From contig JARGPP010000016.1 in assembly GCA_029210085.1 (NCBI GenBank), positions 25,624-89,623 on the forward strand: a stretch of DNA of 64,000 nt, read 5' to 3'. Position numbers and translations under genes: made by a program. Positions 9,172 through 18,001 of the stretch are shown in pieces. Within the stretch, counting starts at the first letter, position 1, and every line of letters starts with the position of its first letter. The notes under the pieces were generated by a model, which did no database searches, was not told the origin of the DNA, and saw only the letters and a program-made list of their open reading frames with translations. The stretch is from Legionellaceae bacterium. Lineage in GTDB: Bacteria; Pseudomonadota; Gammaproteobacteria; Legionellales; Legionellaceae.

Positions 9172-9720
9172 ATGCCAGCGAACCAAACTTTTTTCCAGCA
9201 ATTAAAAGGTCACCTTAGTGAGTCACAACAAGAACGCTCAAGAATGGCCACTTATTTATATAATCATTATGGTGAGCCTCATCAAAAAATGATGAGTAGT
9301 AATGCTCATTGGTTCTCACCCAGTGGACGTGCTGACTTTTCTGCATTTAGGGCGTATAGCGGTTTTTCAGATGATATGACAGGACTTATTTTAAAGCCTT
9401 ACATTTTTTCAACGTTAGCTGCGAATGAAGTCCAAAAGTTTAGGTTGAGTTTTCTAGCAGCACTAACACAAGTGATTAAATTTTCACCTACAGGTTTTGC
9501 GAATAAGCTGGTTGATATGGCAGAAGCATTGATAGCAACTTTTGTGTTGGCTACTTTAGCGGCTGTAGAGACTCTGCTTCAGGTTGGTTCATTGGTAGCA
9601 AGACTTGGATTAACCGCTATGAGTACTGTTGGATTTGATGTGCCTGTGGCTAAAGAAGCTGTCGTAACAAGTGGTGCTGATGATGAGGTGAATGATTCTT
9701 ATGATATGGCGTTTGTTTAA
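9172..9720 (+). CDS. unknown membrane protein, tandem paralog B
   Basis: 182 residues. GGGAG (9159-9163) lies 8 bases before ATG 9172, so the upstream ATG at 9154 is rejected. It is a paralog of the gene at 8580 (shared WFSP-GR--F-AF, LILKPYIF, AEALIA and VETLLQVGS segments). The N-terminus is soluble and Gln/Ser-rich, the middle has two to three hydrophobic helices, and the tail is acidic (residues about 165-180). It overlaps the convergent smrB-like gene by four bases. It has its own promoter. Function unknown. Confidence 0.77.
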   Translation: MPANQTFFQQLKGHLSESQQERSRMATYLYNHYGEPHQKMMSSNAHWFSPSGRADFSAFRAYSGFSDDMTGLILKPYIFSTLAANEVQKFRLSFLAALTQVIKFSPTGFANKLVDMAEALIATFVLATLAAVETLLQVGSLVARLGLTAMSTVGFDVPVAKEAVVTSGADDEVNDSYDMAFV

Positions 9721-10244
9721 CGTCTAAGCAATACGTATACAGCACCGTAACCACCGTCACGTGCTTTGGCACTGTGAAAAGCAAGTACCTCGGGTAATTG
9801 CTTGAGCCAATGGTGGACATGTGCTTTGATAACAGGGGGCTCGTGAAAGCGACCCCCTTTTCCATGAATAACCAACACACAACGCATATTCTGTGTATAT
9901 GCATGTTGAATAAATTGAAGCAGCTCATCTCCTGCTTTGTTTAAGTAAAACCCATGTAAATCAAGCGATGCCTCTGGGCGTATCTCTCCGTGTCTTAATG
10001 CTCTAAACTGCTTTGCTTGTATGTGTACTTTGCCAAAGCTTAAACTCGTATTTGCATGAATATCAGATATATCCCATGGATTACTTAGTGCGATATGGTG
10101 CGGTTTAGGCGTGTTGAGCGGTGTGCTTTTTCTGGGTGTGGTGATTGGTGTTTTTTCTTTTTTGATGTGTACTTTATTTGATGCACGAAGTGGTTTGACG
10201 TTTTTCATGGCTTCTTCGAACAGTGATTTTTTATCTGAATCCAT
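9717..10244 (-). CDS. smrB: Smr-domain endonuclease, SmrB-like
   Basis: In E. coli, SmrB cleaves mRNA between collided ribosomes. The 175 residues match. A basic, probably disordered N-terminal third is followed by the Smr domain (about 75-175) with LDLHG, the HGKG motif and the GGYGA motif near the C-terminus. It lies beside prmB-aroC, as smrB (yfcN) does in E. coli, which supports the name over other Smr proteins. The last four bases overlap the stop of the convergent paralog B gene. Confidence 0.85.
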   Translation of the reverse strand: MDSDKKSLFEEAMKNVKPLRASNKVHIKKEKTPITTPRKSTPLNTPKPHHIALSNPWDISDIHANTSLSFGKVHIQAKQFRALRHGEIRPEASLDLHGFYLNKAGDELLQFIQHAYTQNMRCVLVIHGKGGRFHEPPVIKAHVHHWLKQLPEVLAFHSAKARDGGYGAVYVLLRR

Positions 10245-10283
10245 GTGTTTGTCTCATGTCTACCTATGTGAGGTTTGTTTGCG

Positions 10284-10303
10284 TATAATAAACCATTTGG
10301 GAG
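10284..10303 (+). promoter_or_regulatory. -10 element and ribosome binding site that decide the prmB start
   Basis: A consensus TATAAT (10284-10289) would begin transcription near 10296, so the upstream TTG at 10275 could not be translated from it. GGGAG (10299-10303) stands 7 bases before GTG 10311. The -35 is poor. Confidence 0.5.
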
Positions 10304-10310
10304 CAAATGG

Positions 10311-11222
10311 GTGAAATCTTACCGTGATGCCACAGCATCGTTTGAGACAGTGATTGATTTTTTGCGATTTGGTTTGTCAGAAGCCAATAAGACCCCTCTT
10401 TATTATGGGCATGGCACCGATAATGCGTGGGATGATGTATTGGCATTGGTTTTAGGCAGTTTATCACTCCCTCAAGATATGAATGCGATGCTTTTGCATG
10501 CAAAACTGACACCCGATGAAAAAATATATCTTACCAAACAACTTGAACAAAGAATGATTAAGCAGGTTCCCGTACCTTATTTAACGAACGAAGCGCATTT
10601 TTTAAATTGGTCGTTTTATGTTGATGAGCGTGTGCTCATACCACGCTCTCCTATTGCTGAATGTATTGCCACACAGTTCACTCCTTGGATTGAGCCTTCG
10701 CAAGTGACGCGTATTTTAGATTTAGGCACAGGCAGTGGATGTATTGCCATTGCATGTTGTCATGCATTCCCTGATGCGTTGGTTGATGCGGTGGATGTAT
10801 CTCGTGAGGCACTTGAAGTGGCTCAAATGAATCGTGTGCAGCATGGTGTTGAAGCGCAATTGCGTTTATTACAATCGGACTGTTTTGACGCATTACCGCA
10901 TGCAACTTATAATTTAATCATCAGTAATCCGCCTTATGTGGGTGCGGATGAAATGAAAACGTTGCCTAAAGAATATCAACATGAACCAGAACTTGCTTTG
11001 TATGCGGATAAGAATGGTCTTGCTATTGTTGAGAAAATGCTTTTTTCAGCTTCAAAATATTTGAGTGAACAGGGCATTTTGGTGATGGAAGTGGGAAACA
11101 GTGAGGAAGCATTAACTGAAGCGTATCCGGATGTACCGTTTACGTGGATTGATTTTGAATCAGGTGGTACAGGCGTATTCTTACTCACAGCAGAGCAGTT
11201 AGCAGAGCACTTTAAAGCATGA
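10311..11222 (+). CDS. prmB: ribosomal protein L3 N5-glutamine methyltransferase PrmB
   Basis: Uses S-adenosylmethionine to methylate a Gln of ribosomal protein L3. 303 residues from GTG 10311, compared with 310 in E. coli. It has an N-terminal helical domain with [11 protein letters not shown], the middle [13 protein letters not shown], the SAM-binding [12 protein letters not shown], and the catalytic NPPYV typical of Gln methyltransferases. The C-terminus GGTGVFLLT also matches. Its stop overlaps the aroC start (ATGA), so the two are translationally coupled, and prmB-aroC is a conserved gammaproteobacterial pair. Confidence 0.95.
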   Translation: MKSYRDATASFETVIDFLRFGLSEANKTPLYYGHGTDNAWDDVLALVLGSLSLPQDMNAMLLHAKLTPDEKIYLTKQLEQRMIKQVPVPYLTNEAHFLNWSFYVDERVLIPRSPIAECIATQFTPWIEPSQVTRILDLGTGSGCIAIACCHAFPDALVDAVDVSREALEVAQMNRVQHGVEAQLRLLQSDCFDALPHATYNLIISNPPYVGADEMKTLPKEYQHEPELALYADKNGLAIVEKMLFSASKYLSEQGILVMEVGNSEEALTEAYPDVPFTWIDFESGGTGVFLLTAEQLAEHFKA

Positions 11223-12280
11223 GTGGAAATAGCTTTGGAACTTTGTTTAAAGTCACAACTTTTGGTGAAAGCCATGGGCCGGTGATAGGTTGTGTGATAG
11301 ATGGCTGTCCACCCCGTTTTGCATTAAATGAAGCTCGCATCCAGCCTTTTTTAGATAAACGTCGGCCAGGACAATCTAAATACACTAGCCAGCGACGAGA
11401 GGCTGATCAAGTACAAATCCTATCCGGTGTATTTGAAGGCGTGACAACAGGTGCACCCGTGATGCTTTTGATTGAAAACACCAGCCAACGCACAGCTGAT
11501 TATCATGCGATTCAAGATAAGTTTCGCCCAGGACATGCAGATTTTACTTATCATCATAAATATGGACACCGTGACTATCGAGGCGGTGGGCGTGCCTCAG
11601 CACGTGAAACTGCAGCACGTGTTGCAGCGGGTGCTGTTGCGGAACTATACTTACGCGAGGAGTATGCAATTGAAATTGTGGGTTATTTAGAGCAAATGGG
11701 GCATGAAGTTTTAAGGTTTGAATCTGAAGCTGAAATTGATAATAACCCATTTTTTTGTCCCAATGCAGATCAAATTCAAACTTTAGAAGCCCAAATTGAT
11801 AGGTTGCGCCGGCGAGGTGATTCCATCGGTGCCCGTGTTGGCCTGCTTGCACGTGGTGTGCCTATTGGATTGGGGGATCCGGTATTTGACAAATTAGATG
11901 CAACGTTAGCACATGCTATGATGTCGATTAATGCGGTTAAAGGGGTTGAAATAGGTGCCGGATTTGATGCAGTTAAGCAGTGTGGCAGTGTGCATCGCGA
12001 TGAAATGAATCACACAGGCTTTTTGAGTAATCATGCAGGTGGCTTGTTAGGTGGTATTAGTACTGGCCAAGATATTAAACTAAGCTTAGCGATAAAACCC
12101 ACTTCAAGTTTAGTGATACCTGCACGTGGTTTAAATACAGCAGGGGAAGAAGTAGAAGTGGTCACCAAGGGGCGGCACGATCCTTGTGTAGGTATTCGAG
12201 CAGTGCCTGTAGCACGCGCCATGATGGCATTGGTTTTGATGGATCATTTATTGCGCCATAGGGCGCAAAATGGGTTGTAA
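11219..12280 (+). CDS. aroC: chorismate synthase
   Basis: Last step of the shikimate pathway: converts 5-enolpyruvylshikimate-3-phosphate to chorismate using reduced FMN. The 353 residues are of normal length. It starts [21 protein letters not shown], has the internal signature [20 protein letters not shown], and ends normally. It overlaps prmB by four bases and asd follows after 11 bases, suggesting a prmB-aroC-asd operon. Confidence 0.97.
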   Translation: MSGNSFGTLFKVTTFGESHGPVIGCVIDGCPPRFALNEARIQPFLDKRRPGQSKYTSQRREADQVQILSGVFEGVTTGAPVMLLIENTSQRTADYHAIQDKFRPGHADFTYHHKYGHRDYRGGGRASARETAARVAAGAVAELYLREEYAIEIVGYLEQMGHEVLRFESEAEIDNNPFFCPNADQIQTLEAQIDRLRRRGDSIGARVGLLARGVPIGLGDPVFDKLDATLAHAMMSINAVKGVEIGAGFDAVKQCGSVHRDEMNHTGFLSNHAGGLLGGISTGQDIKLSLAIKPTSSLVIPARGLNTAGEEVEVVTKGRHDPCVGIRAVPVARAMMALVLMDHLLRHRAQNGL

Positions 12281-12291
12281 GAGAGAGAATC

Positions 12292-13317
12292 ATGAGAAAA
12301 TTAAATATAGCAATTGTAGGAGCAACAGGGGTAGTTGGTGAGGCATTACTGACGGTATTAAATGAGCGTGAATTTCCAGTTGCGGAATTATATCCCTTAG
12401 CAAGTGCACGATCGGCTGGTAAAACCGTTTCTTTTGGGAAAAAAACATTTGATGTTGAAGATGTCGCAAAATTTGATTTTAGAGATGCAGATATCGCATT
12501 TTTCTCAGCGGGTAGTGAGGTTTCAAAACAATATGCGCCTGAGGCAGCGGCTGCAGGTTGTGTCGTGATTGATAATACGTCGTATTTTCGTTATGACGAA
12601 GATGTGCCATTGGTTGTGCCTGAAGTAAACCCTGAGCGTATTGCAGATTATACAAAGCGTGGCATTATTGCGAATCCTAATTGTTCGACGATTCAGATGC
12701 TGGTTGTTTTAAAACCTATTTATGATGCAGTAGGTATTACACGCGTTAATGTTGCTACTTACCAATCGGTTTCGGGAACAGGTAAAGAAGCAATTGATGA
12801 ATTGATTGGTCAAGTGGGTGAACTGTTGAATGGTCGCGCGGTTAAAAAACCTAAGGCTTATAGTGAGCAGATAGCATTTAATGTATTGCCTCATATCGAT
12901 GATTTTGAAGAGAATGGGTATACGCGTGAAGAAATGAAGATGGTTTGGGAAACAAAGAAAATTCTTGAAGATGATACGATACAAGTTAACCCAACCGCAG
13001 TTCGTGTACCAGTGATTTATGGTCATTCGGAAGCCCTGCACTTAGAGCTCAAAAAGCCGCTTACAGCGGTTAAGGCGCGTGCACTTTTGAAAAAAGCACC
13101 TGGTATTAAAGTGGTTGATCATACACCGAGCAAGAAAAAATATCCGACAGTGCTTGCTCATGCTACAGGTGAAGATGATGTGTTTGTGGGTCGCATTCGA
13201 GAAGATATTTCACATCCTTCAGGGCTTAATGTATGGGTTGTGGCCGATAATGTGCGAAAAGGAGCTGCAAGTAATGCAATACAAATTGCTGAAATCCTGC
13301 AACGTGATTATTTATGA
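12292..13317 (+). CDS. asd: aspartate-semialdehyde dehydrogenase
   Basis: Reduces aspartyl phosphate to aspartate semialdehyde, the branch point to lysine/diaminopimelate, threonine and methionine. 341 residues. N-terminal NADP-binding IVGATGVVGEALL, catalytic Cys131 in NPNCSTIQ, and the substrate region with NVLPHID. GAGAG precedes the ATG. It is the last clear housekeeping gene before the effector-like pair at 13336-15348. Confidence 0.96.
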   Translation: MRKLNIAIVGATGVVGEALLTVLNEREFPVAELYPLASARSAGKTVSFGKKTFDVEDVAKFDFRDADIAFFSAGSEVSKQYAPEAAAAGCVVIDNTSYFRYDEDVPLVVPEVNPERIADYTKRGIIANPNCSTIQMLVVLKPIYDAVGITRVNVATYQSVSGTGKEAIDELIGQVGELLNGRAVKKPKAYSEQIAFNVLPHIDDFEENGYTREEMKMVWETKKILEDDTIQVNPTAVRVPVIYGHSEALHLELKKPLTAVKARALLKKAPGIKVVDHTPSKKKYPTVLAHATGEDDVFVGRIREDISHPSGLNVWVVADNVRKGAASNAIQIAEILQRDYL

Positions 13318-13335
13318 TTTATACTCATAAGTATT

Positions 13336-13902
13336 ATGGCTAAAACACCGAAGAGACCCGTTAATATTTTGGACGATGATGCGTTAAAGCGTGAGGATGC
13401 CTTGCGCAAAAAAGAAAGTTATTGGAATAAAATTAAATCAGGGCGTGGGTTTAAGCGAGAGCGAGCTGACACGGATTCAGATGAAGAAGATGAAGGCAGT
13501 GCAGGGCGCGAGGGTGGATCTGGGCGTGGACGCAGGCGACCTAGACGAGAGAGTTATTTAGGCGATGATACGCCAGAGCGCGAAGATGCACGACGAGAAC
13601 TAGAAATAGCAGGCCTTGTAGCCGCAACAGGGCTTGGCTCGGAAGGGCGTCGTGATAGGACGGTTCAACGTAAACAAGATCCGGGTCTTGAGGAAAATTT
13701 GGAAGGTAGTCCACAGCACCCTATTTTGGGAAATAAGCAGCAATATGATGGTTTGGAGCCTGATGTTAATCCATTGCCAGACTTAACAACACCTGAAGGA
13801 CAAGAAGAGTATCAATTAGAGCAGCAGTTGAAAATGCAAAAACGGAATGAGCTACAAGATAGGTTGACCAATAGGCCAGAATTTAAACCCCCAGGCTTAT
13901 AA
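13336..13902 (+). CDS. unknown charged, probably disordered protein
   Basis: 188 residues, no family recognised. The sequence is almost entirely charged or small residues: an acidic patch (DTDSDEEDEG near residues 46-55), then Gly/Arg-rich segments with RGRRRPRR near 69-76, and a Gln/Glu-rich C-terminal helix. No membrane helix or signal peptide. The Gly/Arg codons make it look richer in G and C than its neighbours. The ribosome binding site is weak. It starts 18 bases after asd, and the AnkH-like gene follows after 15 bases with a good GGGAG, so the two probably form a unit. It might be a partner or a second secreted protein. Confidence 0.7.
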   Translation: MAKTPKRPVNILDDDALKREDALRKKESYWNKIKSGRGFKRERADTDSDEEDEGSAGREGGSGRGRRRPRRESYLGDDTPEREDARRELEIAGLVAATGLGSEGRRDRTVQRKQDPGLEENLEGSPQHPILGNKQQYDGLEPDVNPLPDLTTPEGQEEYQLEQQLKMQKRNELQDRLTNRPEFKPPGL

Positions 13903-13917
13903 TTAGGGAGTGAAACA

Positions 13918-15348
13918 ATGACCATCGCGAATGATATTCTCCAAGGTCAGATGCCAGATTTTGAGGCTTATCTTCGTCAGGGAGAATCATTGGATGATAT
14001 GGATGAATATGGATTTACACCCCTGATTGAAACCGTAATTGCAAAACAACCCGCTATTGCAAAAGCGCTTTTAGAGCGTGGTGCTAATATTAATGAGCAG
14101 GATGTCAGTAAACGAACAGCGCTGCACTGGGCTGTTGATAATGATGACTTAAAATTTACTAAAGCGTTATTGAAAGCAGGTGCTAATCCTAATGCATTTA
14201 CACGTGCTGGGCTGTCTGTTTTGGTTTATCCTGTGTTGCGTGGACAGCATGATATTAAGCATGCTTTGTATCAATATGGGGGTAAGCTTGATTTTGCTCT
14301 TGATTTTATTGCAGCTAAATTATTGGGTCATCGATTTGAATTGAAAGGTGATGTTGATATTTTAACGGCTAATAATCAGTTTATTGAAGTCAATTACGAA
14401 GGGTTTATTTTAGAATTTACTGTGGCTATTATTCGTGATTCTTTAATGCGTTTTACCAGTAGTTATTCAACACGACATTTGCGACGACATTTTACCCTGT
14501 TATATGGTGTGATAGATGCTTTTGAAGTCGCAGACGAACTTTTACAACTACAGCGTCAATCTTCTTTAAGTGAGCAACATCGAGCGCGTATTTCGGAATT
14601 AATTCGAGCACCATTACTCATTTTACCAGCTGCAAGTCGGGGGCATGCATTTTGCTTTGTGCGCTATGGTGAGTGGTGGGCTAAAATTGATCGGGGTGAG
14701 AATAGCCTTAAAGAAGGCACGGTGAATATTTATCGCATGAAAAATCCGAGGGCATTGACCGATCAGTTTGTTCATGATTTTTTATATAAGCGTCAACCCA
14801 GACATTATTTTCACCAAAGCATTAATAAAATATTAGGGCTCGAACCGGTATTGACGATGCCGCTTACGCCACAAATCACAGGAAATTGTTCATGGGCCAA
14901 TGTGCAAGGGATTGTGCCAGTGGCTTATGCGATGCAGCAACTGGGGGTGGCTCATCCATTTTCAGAAGAAGAAGCCATGATGATTTATTATGCATGGGCA
15001 GCATGGGATAAAGATCGTTCCATTGATGAATGCCTCCAACGCTTTTACTTGGCCGAAAAACCAAGGCGGGCAAGTATTGCACAAATGCTAGGAGCTGTGT
15101 TATTCCAAACTTGTGATGCGGCTTTACCACATCATTTGGTGCGCGCAGAAAAAATCTTAGCGATTTTAATTTTACCTGAATATAAATATATTTTAGATAG
15201 TTATTTAAAAATTTATTGTGTGGATACACTGACTAAAAAAGGCAATAATTTCTTGAAAATATTAGATGACTGTGGAATTAATCCAAATATTGGTGTGAGT
15301 CCTATAGCAACCCCATTAGGAAAGGATTCAGGTGGGCAAAAAACATAA
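13918..15348 (+). CDS. ankyrin-repeat protein with a cysteine-protease-like domain, AnkH/LegA3-like effector candidate
   Basis: 476 residues. About three ankyrin repeats occupy residues 28-125 (GFTPLIETV...LLERGANIN; RTALHWAV...LLKAGANPN; a weaker third). The C-terminal part has a His in RGHAF (243), an Asp in KIDRG (258) and a Cys in GNCSWAN (324), an arrangement like a permuted papain-type pocket. Legionella AnkH (LegA3), a Dot/Icm effector conserved across that genus, has ankyrin repeats followed by a cysteine-protease-like domain and a similar length. This is the best match I know; identity rests on architecture and memory, not on alignment. No signal peptide. GGGAG is 7 bases before the ATG. 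Confidence 0.7.
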   Translation: MTIANDILQGQMPDFEAYLRQGESLDDMDEYGFTPLIETVIAKQPAIAKALLERGANINEQDVSKRTALHWAVDNDDLKFTKALLKAGANPNAFTRAGLSVLVYPVLRGQHDIKHALYQYGGKLDFALDFIAAKLLGHRFELKGDVDILTANNQFIEVNYEGFILEFTVAIIRDSLMRFTSSYSTRHLRRHFTLLYGVIDAFEVADELLQLQRQSSLSEQHRARISELIRAPLLILPAASRGHAFCFVRYGEWWAKIDRGENSLKEGTVNIYRMKNPRALTDQFVHDFLYKRQPRHYFHQSINKILGLEPVLTMPLTPQITGNCSWANVQGIVPVAYAMQQLGVAHPFSEEEAMMIYYAWAAWDKDRSIDECLQRFYLAEKPRRASIAQMLGAVLFQTCDAALPHHLVRAEKILAILILPEYKYILDSYLKIYCVDTLTKKGNNFLKILDDCGINPNIGVSPIATPLGKDSGGQKT

Positions 15349-15524
15349 ATATTCGCGTGGGGTCAACTTTGCCTCTTATTTTTGTTGATCTATCTGATGT
15401 CTAACTATTGTTCTGGCCGCCAATATGATGTGAAAGAAAAGTCAGGAGATAAAGCCTGCTCTTGGATTATCTTTATTGACACTTTATTGATATAGATGAA
15501 AAGTAATTTTCAAAAAATCATCGC

Positions 15525-15626
15525 ATGGGCTTAATTCTTAAACGTTGGCTGTCTATGGATGAACAGGCCAAGCCGTTGATAAGGCAAAGTGCGACATCGT
15601 TTTTAGAGCAACTGGTTTCTAATTAA
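15525..15626 (+). other. short reading frame, possible gene fragment
   Basis: A 33-codon frame from ATG 15525 encodes one amphipathic helix-like segment (GLILKRWLSMDEQ...). There is no ribosome binding site. It may be the 3' remnant of a lost gene. The rest of 15349-15658 holds nothing I recognise. Confidence 0.2.
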
Positions 15627-15658
15627 CCCTTAACCGATTGATTATAGGATATAGACTC

Positions 15659-16093
15659 ATGTGGACTTTTGAACGGACAATTAATGTTTTAACAGCTCTT
15701 GGCGTCATGCCTATTCTCATGTGCTTTTTTATTAAGCATTTTCCAACGTTACCTATTCAACTGATGATTCTAGTATATATTGCTATTGTACTGTCTTTTA
15801 TTGCCGGTATTGATTGGTTAATAGGCGTAAGATTGAAGTCGCTCCCTGTCGTGTTATGGGCGGTCGTAAGTTCATTAATGCCTTTTTTTCTTGATGTCAT
15901 TCATTTGCTACGGCCTAATATCTTTTCCTCATTCGTTATCTTGCTCTTATTATTAATACAGTTGTGGATCATGTTATTAGCAGATACCAAGATTTATACT
16001 TGGGCTGATATGCACTCAGCACTCAGTTTCAGACGTATCGGAACAGCCTATTTAAGTATTTGTATTGTAATTAATCTTTATACCTTAATTTAA
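15659..16093 (+). CDS. small integral membrane protein, DUF3429-like
   Basis: 144 residues from ATG 15659 (AGGA at 15646-15649); a TTG at 15638 would add seven. Four to five hydrophobic helices fill most of the protein, and the SFIAGIDW motif near residue 55 resembles the SFxGGIHW signature of DUF3429 membrane proteins, whose role is unknown. It ends two bases from the convergent HAD gene. Family membership is tentative. Confidence 0.6.
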   Translation: MWTFERTINVLTALGVMPILMCFFIKHFPTLPIQLMILVYIAIVLSFIAGIDWLIGVRLKSLPVVLWAVVSSLMPFFLDVIHLLRPNIFSSFVILLLLLIQLWIMLLADTKIYTWADMHSALSFRRIGTAYLSICIVINLYTLI

Positions 16094-16094
16094 G

Positions 16095-16700
16095 CTATAA
16101 AAGCGAAGCGCTGATTATTCCAATTAAGTCTGTCAATGAGTCTAGTGATTCAATATGTTTATCCTTCTCAAATTTTTTGTTTAGTTTAGGGTTAATAATG
16201 CCTGTGGTGATACCAATGTTTTGAGCGGCGATGACATCATATTCAGAATCACCAATAAAAAGTGCCTTGTTCATGGCACATTGAGTGGCGATAAGAATAT
16301 GGTCTAGTCCTTGAGGGTGAGGTTTTGCTTGAGTATGGTCACGTGTCATGATTACTTTAAAATATGTTTGGTATTGCCCTAAAGCTATTGCTGTCGCTTT
16401 TGATGAGTTACGTGTCCAGATGGCTAATGAAATTTTCTGCTTGGCTAACACGTTGAGTAATTGAGGGACTTCTGGGTAGAGCTCTCCTTGCTCAGCATAC
16501 TGCTCTTCAACCTTGCAAATCGCTGCGGAAAAATATTTTTTCTGTTTGTCATGCAAAGTGTTAATATGTTCTAGTAAAGGTATATTAGGCCCGACACCCA
16601 ACTCAGTGCGTATGCTATCGAAGTTCAACTGACTATCAAATAAAGTACCATCTAGATCAAAAACAATTAATTTTTTTTCATTAAGAAAATTGGTTCTCAT
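16095..16700 (-). CDS. HAD-superfamily hydrolase
   Basis: 201 residues with all four HAD motifs: DLDGTLFD (motif I, residues about 15-22), TRNS (motif II), KPHPQG (motif III) and GDSEYD (motif IV). The alpha-helical cap after motif I puts it among phosphoglycolate-phosphatase-like phosphatases; the substrate cannot be read from sequence. The ATG overlaps the stop of pdxY by four bases, so it is translated with pdxY and could act on a phosphorylated metabolite linked to vitamin B6. Confidence 0.85.
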   Translation of the reverse strand: MRTNFLNEKKLIVFDLDGTLFDSQLNFDSIRTELGVGPNIPLLEHINTLHDKQKKYFSAAICKVEEQYAEQGELYPEVPQLLNVLAKQKISLAIWTRNSSKATAIALGQYQTYFKVIMTRDHTQAKPHPQGLDHILIATQCAMNKALFIGDSEYDVIAAQNIGITTGIINPKLNKKFEKDKHIESLDSLTDLIGIISASLL

Positions 16701-17554
16701 ACAGAAACCACCTCGAATGTACTGCCTGTTTGGGAAAATAAATCTTGGCTATCAATTAATGCTAACTCTCTACGATTCATCGCTTTTGTCTTGGCAAAAA
16801 CATCGTAAATTTGTTGTCCGATTTGAGCTAAGGCATGAGGTGTTATCGTCTTTTTTAAAAATTTGTCTAATAAAAAAGATGCCACTAAATCACCGGAACC
16901 ATTCGGCGGAGTAGTAAAACGAATTTTTGGCGTGGTTAATAGCCAGCTTTCCGTAGAGGTTAGCAATAACATGCCTATTTCATTTTTTTTGATTTCATTT
17001 CCTTGATAACTGGTGACTAAAATTGCTTTTGTTTCATTGTTAAACAAGGGCTTGGCCGATTTTTTTATTTGCTCGATGGATGTGTTTTGTTGTTGGGTTA
17101 GGTAGTTAAATTCAAAATGATTGGGTGTCAGTAAATTCGCCTGTTGGGCTAAATTATTTCGAAAGTACTCTGCTAAAGCGGATGTTACAAACAGTCCTCG
17201 CCCAACATCACCAAATACTGGATCTAGACAATACAATAGATTTGGATTGGCTGACTGGAGCTCTGTGGCGATATCTTTAACTAAAAAGGCCAGTCGTTCA
17301 TCTCCTAAATATCCGGTAATGAGTGCATCAATGTCTTTAAGAGCTACTCTTTGCTTAATGCCATTCCAAATAGCAGCAATATGTTTTGCTGTAAAAACAT
17401 CGCCTTGCCAATCATCATAGCCAGTGTGATTAGAAAATTGGACTGTATTGATAGTGATAACTTCGTGGCCTAAGCGTTCAAGGGCAAATGTTGCCACGCG
17501 ATTTCCTACATAACCGTAAGCCACATGAGACTGAATTGATAAAATTAAGGCCAT
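16697..17554 (-). CDS. pdxY: pyridoxal kinase PdxY
   Basis: ATP-dependent phosphorylation of pyridoxal, vitamin B6 salvage. 285 residues, compared with 287 in E. coli PdxY. It starts ILSIQSHVAYGYVGN, has NTVQFSNHTGY, the DPVFGD element and the anion-hole GSGD near residue 220, which is typical of the ribokinase fold. It overlaps the downstream HAD gene by four bases. The upstream region (17555-17790) shows no promoter that I would defend. Confidence 0.9.
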   Translation of the reverse strand: MALILSIQSHVAYGYVGNRVATFALERLGHEVITINTVQFSNHTGYDDWQGDVFTAKHIAAIWNGIKQRVALKDIDALITGYLGDERLAFLVKDIATELQSANPNLLYCLDPVFGDVGRGLFVTSALAEYFRNNLAQQANLLTPNHFEFNYLTQQQNTSIEQIKKSAKPLFNNETKAILVTSYQGNEIKKNEIGMLLLTSTESWLLTTPKIRFTTPPNGSGDLVASFLLDKFLKKTITPHALAQIGQQIYDVFAKTKAMNRRELALIDSQDLFSQTGSTFEVVSV

Positions 17555-17794
17555 TTCCGAAGTTCCTATGAGTTGACTTATCTAATCTTTAGTTGATGTC
17601 CTGTTTTAATCTTTTTTATCCGACACATTAGGGGCTGTTGACATTTACACCCCCGGTTATTTGGCCCGACTTGTTCCTGAGAGATGGTCAGAAAATAAGA
17701 GGTTAACTTTTTGAAAAATAATATAATTTAATTTGAAGTTGCATAATAACCATGATCAAATAGCGTTCCCAAACATTATTAGAGCAATACTGCC
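17555..17794. other. gene-free stretch between pdxY and transposon debris
   Basis: 240 bases, AT-rich towards the right. No reading frame of note. It may contain the decayed 5' flank of the transposase fragment that follows; I see no clear inverted repeat at its left side. Confidence 0.4.
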
Positions 17795-17876
17795 GTGCAA
17801 CTGATAAAATTATTACATAAAACCATTCAAAAAGAATTATCTTTTATTCATAAAGGTCGATTAAATAGTTTGATGC
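17795..17876 (+). pseudogene. remnant of a transposase N-terminus, IS4-like
   Basis: From GTG 17795 the frame reads LIKLLHKTIQ, then FIHKGRLNSLM, which resembles the start of IS4-family transposases (short helix, then FIHKxRL). It is cut at its 3' side by the 123-bp element at 17879-18001; the frame runs a few codons into that element and stops. No other part of the transposase is present. Confidence 0.4.
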
Positions 17877-17878
17877 TA

Positions 17879-18001
17879 GTACATCGTTTCAGTGATTCTG
17901 TCTTGCAATAACCAAAATGTGCTTACCTTCCTATGCGCCTTGAGAACGCGGGAGGTTAGCACACCTCGATAAAATAGGACCAAATCACTGAAACGATGTA
18001 T
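17879..18001. mobile_element. 123-bp non-autonomous inverted-repeat element (MITE-like, IS630-type ends)
   Basis: The ends are inverted repeats of 19 bases: (G/A)TACATCG followed by TTTCAGTGATT, identical over 18 bases (17880-17897 and 17983-18000). TA flanks both sides (17877-17878 and 18002-18003), the target duplication expected of IS630/Tc1-mariner elements. Inside is a second hairpin with 13-base arms (17919-17931 and 17950-17962, two mismatches). It codes for nothing. The same end, with two changes, bounds the IS630 transposase remnant at 58611-58927, which suggests a common parent. The right end lies within the stop codon of rne. Confidence 0.75.
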
